DNA from: Coffea arabica
Taxonomy: Eukaryota; Streptophyta; Magnoliopsida; Gentianales; Rubiaceae
DNA length: 64,000 nucleotides
Direction of reading: 5' to 3'
Assembly (NCBI RefSeq): GCF_036785885.1
Contig: NC_092312.1
Span: 16,696,001-16,760,000, forward strand
Within the stretch, counting starts at the first letter, position 1; each line of letters begins with the position of its first letter. A model generated the notes under the pieces. That model worked only from the letters and a program-made list of their open reading frames with translations, ran no database searches and was not told the origin of the DNA. Below are positions 12,146 through 24,700 of this stretch, piece after piece. A program made the translations under genes and the position numbers.

Positions 12146-14868
12146 ATGCATATATTTGATGAGAGAGCTGAGGAAGAAACAGATTCTAGTGCTGCAATGG
12201 AACCAATAATGAGTCTTGAGATAGAGGAAAAGGAAGATAAGCAGCGAAAGCGAGTTGGTGGGAAAAAGATTTGCGGGAGGAGCTGGAATGAATCGAAGAA
12301 AATGTGGGAGATTGCAGCTCCGGCTATACTTACAGCGGTAGCTCAGTTTTCTTTCGAGTTTGTCACGGCTGCATTCATTGGCCATTTGGGGGAAGTCGAG
12401 CTTGCTGCTGTCTCCGTTGTGCAAAATGTCATTGAAGGCTTTGTATATGGAATAATGGTACGTCATATCTGACACCATCTCTCATGTTTGTGTTGCATTG
12501 CATATCAAAATTTGTGTCTCTACTCTCTAGAATGAAGAGATCGTGGAAATGCTGGGAAGTTTTGTTCTAAATTCACATGAAATTACGAACTCCTCATTTG
12601 TCTCTTGTTTTAAATTAAACAATATATATATTTTTTAACATGGTTGGATTTGCAATAATATCTTCTGTTTTTATTTGGTGTATTAGCTAGGAATGGGAAG
12701 TGCCCTTGAGACCCTCTGTGGTCAGGCTGTTGGAGCAGGACAATTTGAAATGCTTGGGGTGTACATGCAGAGATCCTGCATAATTACTTTAGTTACTGCA
12801 TTGCTGTTATCACCGTTTTACATCTTCACAGCACCATTGCTAAAGCTGCTTCACCAAGATCCAAGAATTTCCCATCTTGCCGGGAAATATGCTCTGTGGG
12901 TGATTCCTCAATTGTTTGCATACGCATTGAACTTCCCGATACAGAAGTTTCTTCAAGCTCAAAGCAAAATATGGGTCATGACGATAATTTCATTGGTGAT
13001 GTTGGGAATTCATGTTCTGTTGAATTGGATTTTTGTGACAATGCTTGGGCATGGCCTGCTTGGTGCGGCTGTTGCTGGAAACGTCTCTTGGTGGCTTATG
13101 GTATTGGCTCAGATAATATATGTCGTCGGAGGGTTTTTCCCTGAAGCATGGACCGGATTTTCTTCATTAGCATTCAAACAACTTGCTTCATTCGTCAAGT
13201 TCTCTCTTGCATCAGCCATCATGCTATGGTCCGTACCTTTTTGACTTCATAAATGCTAAAGATACTTCGTTTTGACTTCACAAATATACTGATGCTATCC
13301 TCTGTGATGTTGTCAGCTTGGAGCTTTGGTATTATACTGTAGTGATCCTTATGGTAGGCTGGTTAAAGAATCCGGAAATTGCAGTAGATGCTGTATCAAT
13401 CTGGTTAGTGCCTTTTTCTTGGTTCTTTTTGTTTCTTAGTGATTACTGGAAAGGTGGTTGGCCGTTTGGCCTCAGAATTAATGTGGGTGCTTGCTTACAC
13501 TCCGTTCTTTGGCTGTTGCAGCATGAACTTGCAACTATGGACGCTGATGATCGCTCTAGGTTTCAATGCAGCCGTTAGGTAAGAGATCTTCCCAATCAGA
13601 AAAAGATGGCAAAGCAATGTATTAATATGCATTAACAACTTTTTTTTTTTTTTGCATCACATTTTCCAGCGTACGTGTTTCAAATGAACTTGGAGCTGGA
13701 CGCCCAAAAGCTGCAAAATTCTCAACCGTGGTGGCCGTCACCACATCCACGATATTTGGGATAATTTTCACGGTCATAATTCTTGCAACAAAGGGACAGT
13801 TCCCCAGAATCTTTTCTGACAAACCTGAGGTCATAAGGGAGACATCCAAGTTAGGCTATTTCCTAGCAGCAACAGTCTTCCTCAATAGCATCCAACCTGT
13901 GCTTCATGGTAACAGCTTGAATTGCCTAGACTTTTAGACATTTATGAATTGGCGAATCATAAATAATCATAAACCGAAATTGAAATTTGGGATTGCAGGA
14001 ATGGCAGTTGGAGCAGGGTGGCAGTTTTCAGTGGCACTGGTGAACGCTGGGTGTTACTACGTATTTGGCCTTCCTTTCGGTGCCTTGCTGGGTTACAAAT
14101 TCAAACTCGGCGTAAAAGGCATCTGGGCAGGGATGTTAGCCGGTTGCCTGCTTCAAACAGTCATTTTGGTTGTGAACGTTTTCCGGGCTAACTGGAGCAA
14201 CGAGGTTCGGATTGCAATTTTAACTTTCCATTACTTGATTTTCATCCATGAAAATGACGAGAGGACTTGGAAAAGAAATTCTGTCCTGGGATTTTTCAAC
14301 CTGCATCGAGCATATTGATTTGATAGTCAAAAAGTAAATACCTAAAGTTGATTTTTTTAGGGCATAAACTAAGAAACAACGCCGCAACGAGTGTCGCAAA
14401 AAATGGCTTACAAAAGACTTTGTATTCTATTGAAACCAAAAATGAGTTTATGTTATTCAAACATCAACTCACAAACTCATGAAACAAATTAACACAATTT
14501 CTGACTCACAATTATTATAAAAAAAAAAATCTCAATAAAATTACTTGATAACATGATCTTTGATTAATAAATATCATAACAACAAGATTTATTTAACTAC
14601 TAACTAAATTGTTTTAGTACCAAACACAGTCTAGTAAAATTTGCAAAAGTTGGCATGCGTCAACAAAATAAGCCAGTATAGGTGGGCGTATCAGCAAAGT
14701 CGTTTTTGCTTGTTTACTGTTGGAAGAGATGGGAGTAGGTGAAGTAGGTGGTGTTTTCTGGTGCAGGCATTGCAAGCAGAAGAGCGGGTGAGGTCGTATG
14801 CAGTAACGCCGCTGCCCCATGATGAGATTGACGCAATTGAGATGTTGGATGCTCCGACTTCCTGCTAA
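12146..14868 (+). CDS. MATE efflux transporter (DETOXIFICATION family), copy 1
   Basis: Proton/sodium-coupled multidrug and toxin extrusion carrier, expected in the plasma or vacuolar membrane, exporting or storing flavonoids, alkaloids or other organics; the substrate cannot be read from sequence. Seven exons in frame: 12146-12457, 12687-13228, 13317-13403, 13522-13578, 13670-13908, 13999-14204, 14767-14868, about 514 residues, a full-length MATE with some twelve membrane helices. Family motifs: AAPAILTAVAQFSFEFV, FIGHLGEVELAAVSV, GMGSALETLCGQAVGAGQ, ALWVIPQLFAYALNFP, VSNELGAGRPKAAKFS and LPFGALLGYKFKLGVKGIW. The N-terminus is long and charged; an ATG at 12197 (MEPIMSLEI) is an alternative start that fits the sister gene better. 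It is the first member of a direct tandem array. Confidence 0.93.
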
Positions 14869-16047
14869 TGCTCAAAGTCTTTTAGGTGCAGCTCTAATGG
14901 TCTTCCTTCCAACTTGTACAACCTCCCTTGATTCCATTGCTTGGATCCGCTTTCCTCTAGGCTTCAGTAGCAGAGTTTCTTCGGGCCCAACTTATCATTA
15001 TTATTTTGTTTCCACGTCTGCTTCATTGAAAATACTCTTTTGAGTGTTTTAGCCGGAGTCGGTCGAAGACTTTTAAATCAGAAAAGGTGCAAGCAAATGA
15101 AAAAAAACTTGATCATCCGTGACAACTTCTCGTGCAGCTCTCTCTATCTTAAAAGTTGAAAGACGCCCGTCCCCCCGTCTTCCCAAACCAAATGTACGGA
15201 CGGTATGAAAAAGCTCTCCATCTTTAAGAGGTTGCTGCTTTTTAAGATACTTGAACGGCTGGAACAAACACGGATGACGTTGAGTGAATAAACTCTGCTT
15301 GCTTTTACTAGCGAGTGAATAGGTTTTAACCAATCTCTTTTACTATCTATCAATACTTTCCAGAGCTGACAGATTATGTCAAGATTTCGCTCTGGGAATG
15401 GTGATCAACTTTGTCTCAAATTTGGTATGGGAACAGAAGTGCTGGACGCTGAATAACATGATGGAGAAAGTCGACATAAAATGCCAAAAATAAGATATCA
15501 CCTGCAGTTTCTGGTAGACCCCCTAACTCTAAGAAGAAACCATTCGATGGATGTGGAAGCAATAGGCAATTTTGCTTAATGAAAAACGTTGAAGTTCATT
15601 AGGGGGGTGACAATCTTGTCAACTTAGGCGGGCACCAAACCCATCTTTTTCACACTAGTTGGTGGGTATTTTTTGGCTGCCATAACTAATAAAATGCCCG
15701 ACGGAAGAGCAAACTAGCAAGTCTGCCGCTAATATATCAAAAATTCAACCTTCATAGGAAGAAAAAAATTAAGGAGGCCAATACAAACTCAACCAATACA
15801 GCCGCAATTTGCTCTTAATGATTATCTTTAGACCCCATAGTAGGTGAGTTATTATAAAACGTGGTGACAACCCAGTTCTCAGCAACATTCTTCATTTCCT
15901 GACATATATAAGTCAAACAAATCAGTGGGACAAAGAGAATCTACTCTTTCCTTTTTTTGTTTTCCGAAATACAAAAAACAGGCCTGGAACTCTGGTCGTC
16001 AGGTAATAAAATTTAAGGGTGAACGGAGCAAAAGAAAATCATCTTGA
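14869..16047. other. Spacer between MATE copies 1 and 2
   Basis: About 1.2 kb with no supported gene. It should contain the 3' UTR of copy 1 and the promoter of copy 2. ORFs on both strands are short and lack family features. No obvious repeat. Confidence 0.5.
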
Positions 16048-18721
16048 ATGGAGGAACAACATCCTGAACTTAGCAGACAGGTGACTGAGATTCTACACAA
16101 GAGAAAGACCCCAGAGAAGTTGTGGAAGGAGACAAAGAAGACATGGGACATCGCCCTACCAGCTATAATAACAGCAGTTACACAATTCTCCCTCGAACTT
16201 GTCACTTCTGCCTTTGCCGGACATCTGGGAGATGCTGAGCTTGCTGCAGTCTCTGTGGTTCAGAATGTTATAGATGGCTTTGTCTATGGGGTCATGGTAT
16301 GTTTTTATACCATACTTTTATTTGAGCACTAAAGAATGATGATACTACTATATTTCTCTGTGTTGCTTCCTTCATGAAGCTTTCGGGAAACTTATAAGGT
16401 TCAGCCAATTTTCATTTTTTTTTCCCACTTGTAGAATGCATCAGTACTTTTGTTTCTTTTCGAGTCAGCTTGTTAGAAAGTTTATTAAATTTTAACATGT
16501 GACAAGAAGTAAAATATACTTGTACCAGAGGTGGAATTTTCAGTTGCTCGTGCCTAACATTCAATGACTTTCTCTGTTTTTGTATAATCTTTCCTTCGTA
16601 GTTGGGGATGGGTAGTGCTCTTGAAACCCTTTGTGGTCAAGCGGTCGGTGCTGGACAAGTTGGCATGCTTGGAATCTACCTGCAGAGGTCATGGATCATC
16701 ACCATCGTCACAGCTTTGTTCTTGACTCCTATTTACGTGTTTGCCTCGCCCATACTCAAGCTTTTACACCAAAACAGAGATATCTCCAACCTTGCCGGTA
16801 AATTTGCACTGTGGGTGATACCTCAGCTGTTTGCATATGCTCTGAACTTCCCCGTACAGAAGTTCTTCCAATCTCAAAGCAAAGTTTGGATGATGACGAT
16901 GCTCTCTATAGCGTCATTGGCGCTCCATGTGTTACTAAATTGGGTTCTCGTGACGAAGCTCGGCCACGGCTTGCTCGGTGCTGCAATGGCAGGAAACATC
17001 ACATGGTTTCTGCTGGATATATCCCAAATAATCTATGCAATATCAGGTTGTTTTCCAGATGCATGGAACGGCTTTTCCTGGTTAGCTTTTAAGTCACTGA
17101 CCAACTTTGTCAAGCTCTCACTTGCGTCAGCAATAATGTTATGGTGAGTGATGAATACTAGCAACTTACAGACTTTATATAAAAAATCCGAAAGTGTAAA
17201 CAGAAACAGAAACTTTGGCAGCTTGGAATTATGGTACTTTACAGCAGTTATCCTGATGGTAGGAGGTTTGAAGGATGCTGCAGTCGCAATCGATGCCATA
17301 TCAATCTGGTTAGTTCCGTATTCTCTTTTCTCACCTCCAGTGGAGTATAATAGGAAAACTTAGTCTTTTCTATCCACCTTGTTCTACAGTCTTAAGGAAC
17401 AATGACAGATAACCATCTTGTTGCACCTTCTGTGGATGTAACAGTATGAACTTGCAGCTATGGACAATGATGATTGCCGTAGGCTTCAATGCATCGGTCA
17501 GGTATGTCATTTATCTTCAAGATAAAGATTATTGCTAAAATACAGATGAAATAATGACCTAAAAATCTTGTGGAGAGAGCAACACAGGACCGACAACCTT
17601 CAGATACATTTCACCTTACCTTTATCAACAAGCAGATTTTGCACATACACTGTTGAAACGTTTTGAATGAGTTCTGAAGCAAATGCTGCTGTCTGCAGGA
17701 TTAAAATTTAAGGGTGAAAAGGAGTGATTCAATTCATCTTCTAATTTTGTAAATTAAGTAGCAGTATTATATCGGTCATTCCAACAAAAAGAGAAACTTC
17801 TTGATGGGGTTGATTTTGCAGTGTAAGAGTGTCAAATGAACTCGGAGCCGGGAAACCAAACGCTGCAAAGTTCTCAATCATAGTCAATGTTTTGACATCT
17901 GGGATACTTGGAATTGTCTTTGCCGCAATCATCATTGGCACAAAAAGCAAGTTTCCCTTATTGTTTACAGATAAGGCACAGGTCATAAAAAAGACATCCA
18001 AGCTGGGATACGTTCTCGCAGCAACCATATTCCTCAACAGCATCCAACTAGTTTTAAACGGTTGGTTTTTGTATATTATCTAGCATCTAAAACATTACTT
18101 CAGTACAAGATTGACAAAGTTCTGAATTCATCATCATCATCATCAGTTGTCTTAATTAAGAATTTTAAGACAAGAAAAACAAGATGCATATTATAGTATA
18201 GCTGCTCATCTAGGTATTAGCAAAAAGTGCTCAAAAAGCTGCTTGTTATCATATTTATGTACTACTAGTATGAATCCAGAAAAGAATTGATTGTTCTAGG
18301 GATCATTAATTGCAGGGGTAGCTGTTGGTGGAGGATGGCAGTTCTCAGTAGCATTGCTTAATATAGTGTGCTATTATGCAATCGGGCTTCCATTTGGAGC
18401 AGTGCTTGGCTACAAATTCAATCTGGGGGTGCAGGGCATCTGGTGGGCAATGTTCGGCGGTAGTCTTCTCCAGACTGTCATCCTGTTAGTCATCATATCT
18501 CGAACAAATTGGCATAAAGAGGTAAATATAAAACTCAACCCCAACAGAAGTGAACAGTAAAGAATCCAGGGGAAGGGTTTAGAGGGTTGGTAATCTGATT
18601 TTACTGGATTACCTAATTATCCAATGATGCAATGCAGGCTGTGGAAGCTGATGACCGTGTGAAAACATGGGGAGGAGCCACCGCCCCAACGGACCTGCCT
18701 CAACCTCAAGAAACTACCTGA
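16048..18721 (+). CDS. MATE efflux transporter (DETOXIFICATION family), copy 2
   Basis: Second intact member of the array. Seven exons in frame: 16048-16296, 16602-17143, 17222-17308, 17445-17501, 17822-18060, 18316-18521, 18638-18721, about 487 residues. Exons 2 to 6 have exactly the same lengths (542, 87, 57, 239, 206) and phases as copy 1, which shows descent by tandem duplication. Motifs: LPAIITAVTQFSLELV, FAGHLGDAELAAVSV, GSALETLCGQAVGAGQ, VSNELGAGKPNAAKFS, LPFGAVLGYKFNLGVQGIW. The N-terminal extension of copy 1 is absent and the C-terminal tail differs (ends PTDLPQPQETT). The first and last exons are thus the divergent parts, and these cytosolic tails may differ in regulation or targeting. 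Confidence 0.94.
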
Positions 18722-19310
18722 CATTTCTGCACTCCGAACCGGTTGCTGCCCGAATGGCAATTACTATTGGGCCGTCAGCCGGTTTGATTTCATCAGTCTT
18801 TCAGCCAGAATTGGAGTTAAAATTGACCGGATCAACTCTGTTTCGGTCAAGCAAAAAGGAAAAAAATTGCCCGGATAATGTTGATCATGTAATTTACTTC
18901 AGCACGTACTTTATCTCAAAAGGAAAAAAAAATAAACAAAGAAAGGATTTGAATCACTGTTAATTGCTCATTGTCTTACTAGATCAAACCAAATTAGCTT
19001 CGTTGCAATCTGAAGCGAGGAACTCAAAACTCGAAATAAACAAGTAAAAGATACAAAGCTCGCGTTTCTTGTCTCCCCAACTTCTAAGAACACTCCTGTC
19101 CTGTCAAAAAAAAAAAAGCTAAGAACACTTTTTTAGGTACCCCGCAGAAAGTTTGTCTTTAATTATCTAAAGATCAAAACTTGTCCCTTTATCAGAAATT
19201 CTCTAGGCCGTGCACTTGCTGTTTGTGCAAACTCCAGGACGTCAGTTGTCAGTTGTCACCTGAGAAGAGAGAGCAGTAGAGAGGAGAAAAGACAAGAGTC
19301 GGATTCTTGA
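18722..19310. other. Spacer between MATE copy 2 and the MATE pseudogene
   Basis: No gene. Contains the presumed 3' UTR of copy 2 and the remains of a promoter. An A11 tract lies near 19108-19118. Nothing else recognised. Confidence 0.5.
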
Positions 19311-20380
19311 ATGGAGGAAAACCATCATGAATCAGGGACTGAGCAACGGCCCAGGAGAAGAGTTCATTCAAGTAAATGGTAGGCTGAGTCTAAAAAGACG
19401 TGGAAAATAGCTTTGCCAGCCATGCTCACTTCAGTCTCTCAATTCTCTATCGACTTTGTGTGCACAGCCTTCGCTGGACATCTAGGAGCTTTGCGACTTG
19501 CTGCAGTCACTGAGGCTGAGAATGTCATAATTTGCTTTGCCTATGGGGTAAATGGCATGTTTTCTGTTGTCCAACTGTTTGTCTGTGATTATCACTCTTC
19601 ATCTTCTGTTCATTTTACATGTTTTGGGGTGGGATGCTACTTCATATTATTTTCTAATGGTCAAAATCCTATGCTGCAGGAGCAGCACCCTTCAATCATC
19701 TCTGATTGTTGAATCCTAACATTTTGTATCATTTTCCGAAAGAATTTCGTTTAGTTTTTTTCCTCCTCCGTCTTGAATTGCAGCCAGTTATATATATTAG
19801 TACTAGCTCTCAACATGCAATCTGAACTCGAGAAGACTTTGCACTCCTAGAGAAGAACAAGCACGACCTGGCACATGCATTATGTAACATCTCTAATATA
19901 TGTAATCATCGTAATGTAGCGAATCTAAAGTTGCAGCAACAATGTAACCTCGATACAACGGATTGACTCTGCAATTCTTTTCTGTTTTTCCTATTTCTTC
20001 CCTAGTAGTTTGGGATGGGAAGTGCCCTTGAAACACTCTCCAGTCAAGCAGTTGTGGCCGAAAAGTTCAACATGCTTGGAATCTACTTGCAGAGGTCATG
20101 GATCATAGCTCTGATAACACCTCTCGAATTTACTTTTTTACATCACCAATACTAAAGGTTTTACACCAAAACAAAGATATATCAAACCATGCTGGTAAAT
20201 ATTCGGTGCTGGTGATTCCTCAATTGTTTGCCTGCGCTTTAAACTTATCCCATAACAGAAATTTGTCCAATCTCAGAGCAAAATCTGGGTCATGACCATG
20301 CTTTCTATTGCGTCACAGGCAATCTCTGTGTTGTTAAATTGCGTTCTTGGTACAAAGCTTGGATATTCCTTAGCTTAAAT
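19311..20380 (+). pseudogene. MATE transporter pseudogene, copy 3 (exon 1 and most of exon 2 only)
   Basis: Exon 1 begins with ATG at 19311 and matches the start of copy 2 (MEENHHES against MEEQHPEL). It has an in-frame TAG at 19380-19382, just before the conserved AESKKTWKIALPAMLTSVSQ stretch. The exon 2 acceptor survives (tagtag, exon from 20009) followed by GMGSALETLSSQAV, where the family has CGQAV. Exon 2 then shifts frame at least twice (near 20125-20145 and near 20245) while remaining recognisable: ILKVLHQNKDISNHAGK, VIPQLFACALN. Similarity stops close to 20375, at an A18-20 tract, and exons 3-7 are missing. Because an intron lies between the two exons, this is a decayed tandem duplicate and not a processed copy. 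Some start could be used downstream of the stop, but no working transporter is possible. Confidence 0.92.
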
Positions 20381-21719
20381 TTAATTTAAAAAAAAAAAAA
20401 AAAAAAAGTCTAACATCTTTCGCTGTGAGTGATGCTATATATTGTTCACTACTTCCTTAATCTTGCAACTGGGGAGAGGGCTGGAGTTGAACATACAACT
20501 AAAAGAGTTCTCTGCATTCATGTCTGTCATCCACACTATACAGGAAGCCTTGAAACTGGCTTGGATGTGGAATGGTTGTTTGCACTGGCTCCAAAGTAAA
20601 TGGTCAAATCCCACATGATTTTTAGGTGAAAATTGAGTTTTAAGACATGGTTCATCAGCCCACCTTAAAGCATATTAATTAATTTGGATAGCGCCAGTTG
20701 AAGAACGGATAAATTACATGGGGATGGCACAACGCAGCCCCAAGAAAGTTCCTAATTGAGTTGAACTGAAATAGAGAGAGCATCCAAGTGAGGCATTTCA
20801 GTTAAACGGTCACAAGGAGTTGGAAATCATAGATAAGTTCTTTCCACCAGCCGTGCATTTGCAATCAAACTAGGATCCTGGCTTTTGGCAATCATTTGTG
20901 TAGGATAGTTAAAACCTTTGATTCAAGTACAACTTTGAATCTTTGGCCTTCAGCTTTTAGAAACGTAAAAGCATTGATGTTAATCGAAGAGGTGAAGGTT
21001 TAACGAGAGCACAACTTGAAAAATCAATTCCACAAATATTCACGTCCTCGGAATTGTTGTCATCCTTTTTGCACGTTTCAGATCAGTATATTAGCCTCGG
21101 TGTGTTGCCACTTTTCCAATTCACAGCTGCTGAACGACAACGAACTGTCTTTTCGAGATAACAATGCATGTAAAAAACTTTCATCGTGGCTAGTAATTGT
21201 TTTCTAGAATGTATTTTGAGGTATTTTTAAAATTTAAAATTTTATTGAAATATTTTTAAAATTTTATAAAACTTCACCATCCCTTCTTCCTCCCGCAACC
21301 CCCTCCCCCTGCCCCATTTTCTGGATGGAGGAGAGAAGGGAGGGAAAGAGGAGGAGAAGGAAAAGGAGGAGAGAATGGAGGGAAAAATCGGAATGAAAAG
21401 GGAGGACAGGAGGTGGAGGTGGTCTGTGGTGGATGATGGATGAAAGAAGAAAGAAGGGTTAGGTTTTTTTTTTTTTTTTTTTTATGTATATTTGAAAAAC
21501 TTGTGTTTTAGAAATTGTTTTTACTTCTATATTACTATAGCATTTTGTGTGTGAAGAACTAGCTTATGAAAAACAATCAAATTCAAACGGAGCCACAGTA
21601 TTGTGTACATCTACAAGGTCGTCCTGTTTATACTACATATATTGCCTCTCGTAACTTTGAGTTTCAGCTGGTTTTACAGATAAACAAGCAATACTACCAT
21701 ATTTTCCTGCAAAACTAAT
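20381..21719. other. Spacer after the MATE array
   Basis: Begins with a long A tract (about 20389-20407). No supported gene. It contains a strongly strand-asymmetric purine block (separate entry) flanked by AT-rich DNA (aaaatttaaaattttattg) and ends at the HDR stop codon. Confidence 0.5.
21315..21461. repeat. Homopurine-rich GA block
   Basis: About 145 bases of nearly pure A and G on the plus strand (ggatggaggagagaaggg and similar), preceded by a C-rich stretch (ccccctccccctgcccc, near 21299) and followed by a T18 or longer run near 21465. AT-rich arms on both sides suggest it is the core of a degraded repeat, but I could not define ends. Confidence 0.6.
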
Positions 21720-24700
21720 TCATGCCAGCTGCAGGACTTCTTCCCGTTTGATGTCAAATACCTTGACAAGGACATCCTCGACGACCTGGCCAAGTGCATG
21801 GTGAGGAGACAAAAAAATTGAATCCCACAAATCAGGTAATTGAACGTTCGACCTTATAAATATTAATTGAGGACCTCCAACAAGATTAGGAAATTACCTT
21901 ATCAGGGGTGGATGCACCAGATGTTACCCCTATGGTGATGGGACCTTCAGGTAGAAAATTCTCTTTCTCAACCAACTCCCCATGCTGTTAGATGACACAA
22001 AAATTTTAATAGAATGAGAGAAGATTTTATAATTCAGAAATCAGCTTGAAATGACAAGAAGTTATTCACGTTCACGTTCACATACCATTAACTTGTAAGC
22101 TATTCTGTTTCCAGGACCTATTCTCTGCTCGCTGTCAATCCAATAAGATGGAATTCCACGATCTTCAGCAATTTCTTGTAAATGTGAAGTGTTGCTTGAG
22201 TTCCACCCTCCAATGACCAGCATAAGATCCAGTGGATTCTCAACCAGCTTGTACATGGCATCTTGCCGCTCCTGATACAAGGCAATATTAGCTCACTACA
22301 AGAGGAGAAGTATGAATTCTGAGACAATAAAATACAATAGGACTAAGCTTCATGCTAGTGGCCTTTTCCGCCAGATTACTTGCTCTTGACCCAGCGTACA
22401 CAAATGCCCAAGAAGAGGGCTGAAACGTACGAAAATTCTTAAAAGCAAGCCTCTTCCAAAAAAAAAAAGATAATAATAATAATAATAAATCAGTTCTTAA
22501 TTCAAGCAACGAGTCAGGAAATAAACAACCAGCGTTATAAGCCCTCGTAAACAAGCATCAACTATGGACACCCTAGGATGATTGATCAGGAGGCATGTAT
22601 GATGTTCATAATTATGTTCTGTACCAGTGTAATGCTATGCTACATAATGCAGGGGGAGGTGATCTTAAAAGCACTAGTTACTTCAAAAAACTTGAACCTA
22701 GAGATCCCAAAGATCTTTAACTTGGCAAACTAAATCAAAGGCAGAAGAGTATGCTACATAAACTAATCCATCCACGAAGATGATTGTAGGTTTCTGCAGA
22801 AACATCTGGAAGGAGGGAGAATCAAATTGTGCACGTAAATGAGAGGAAAGTCGAGTTTGAGCCTTCAATATTCTTAAGAAACTAGTTTTTCAAAAAATGA
22901 ATGAAGGAAAATAATAGAATGAGGAGATGAAATGTACTTGAGTTGCATCGCAGATGGTGTTGAAACTAAGGAAGTGGGTGTTAATATTTTCCACTCCATA
23001 CTTGCGCATCATGGTCCTTTCCACTAATTTACCTGTATTTCCAGAACCAAATCACCATCACAGTTTTCCATTCATTGACAAATCACGGAACTATAGCGTA
23101 GAAAACCAACTAACCAATCTCTTCAGTTTCTCCCTTCAACATTGTTGTTTGGTTTGCAATACCAAGTTTGACAAGATCAGCATCGGGATCAAAACCATTC
23201 GAAACTGCATGTTTGAATTTCTGCAGCAAAACAAGGATACATGAGATACTAGGAGGGTATAAACAATTTCAGCCAATGAAACGTAAGTGATTCGAACTGC
23301 ACCTCCATAAATGCCTCTTTGGTTGAGCTAGATCCATCCAGTTGACCTCCGAGAATGTAATCACAAACATATGTTGCCTGAATCAAGTGTAGAAACTTGT
23401 TTAATCTTAACTCTACAGGTGCATGTTCTTTATATTTCATAATCAAGATGCCGCTTTCAAATAAACAATAAAAACAGTTAAATATACCTCTGCCATGTTC
23501 GTCACTATGATATACTTTCCAGCAAATGATGCAGTGGCAATGGTCTCCTCGTGTGAGTATTTACCATGGATTATCGACGTATAGGCTCCATTCTTATGCT
23601 TTTCGACAGTGTTCCAAACCTTGACAAGGATGCAAATATTGGATGCTCTTGAGTGGAGTGTAATTGTGGAATTACATTAACAATTTATAGGCTACTAAGC
23701 TAGTAAGAAACATACCTTAGAAACCCAAGGGCAGGTTGTGTCGACTATTTGCACATTCTTGTCGCTCAAAGTCAACATCTCATCTACACCAGCTCCAAAA
23801 GCAGGCAAAACCACAACATCACCCCTGTCAACAACATCAAAGTGTTTCTTGCCGTCCTCAACAGGGATTTCCTCTATTGCCATCTCCTCCAGTCGCTGGT
23901 GTAATACAGTTGATCATGAAATGGTATAATCAGCCAAAATGAGAAGGAAAGGACGGAACAGTAGCATAGCAAAGACTTGACCACCCAGTTAACTCAAGAA
24001 ACACAGGCAGGAAAAGCAGCCCAACAAAATCGAAAATATTTGTAGACCAAGTGAATGGATTATATCAAAGTAGCATAGCAAAGACATGACCACCCAGTTA
24101 ACTCAAGAAATACAAGCAGGGAAGGCAGCCCAACAAAATCGAAAATATTTGTAGACCAAGTGAATGGATTATATCAAGGTAGCATAGCAAAGACATGACC
24201 ACCCAGTTCAGTTAACTCGAGAAATACAGGCAGGGAAAGCTGCCCAACAAAATCGAAATAATTGTAGACCAAGTGAATGGATTATATCAAAGTTTTGGGG
24301 GAACTAAGACCTTATTAACGGTAGGATTGTGGATAATCTCATTTGTGAGCCAGATCTTCTCTGTTGGAAACTGCTTTCTAGCTTCATAAGCAATCTGAAC
24401 AGCTCTTTCAACTCCCCAGCAAAACCCGTATGCTTCGGCAAGTTTGACTGTAACATCCCCCCATGTGTACTCGTTTCCATTTTCCTTCAATTTCTTTATG
24501 ATGTCACCTGCAATATATATATATATATATATTTATAGATGGATCAAAACAACACTCTAATTTCCGATCGAAAACATAGTATGATAAACTTAAGCTGTAT
24601 TTCCTTTATTTTTCTGAGCTATACATATATCATATTCGCCGCCATATTCTACGAAAAACTCAAGAAAGAAATCTGAAGTCAAAAGTAATTTGAAAGAGTT

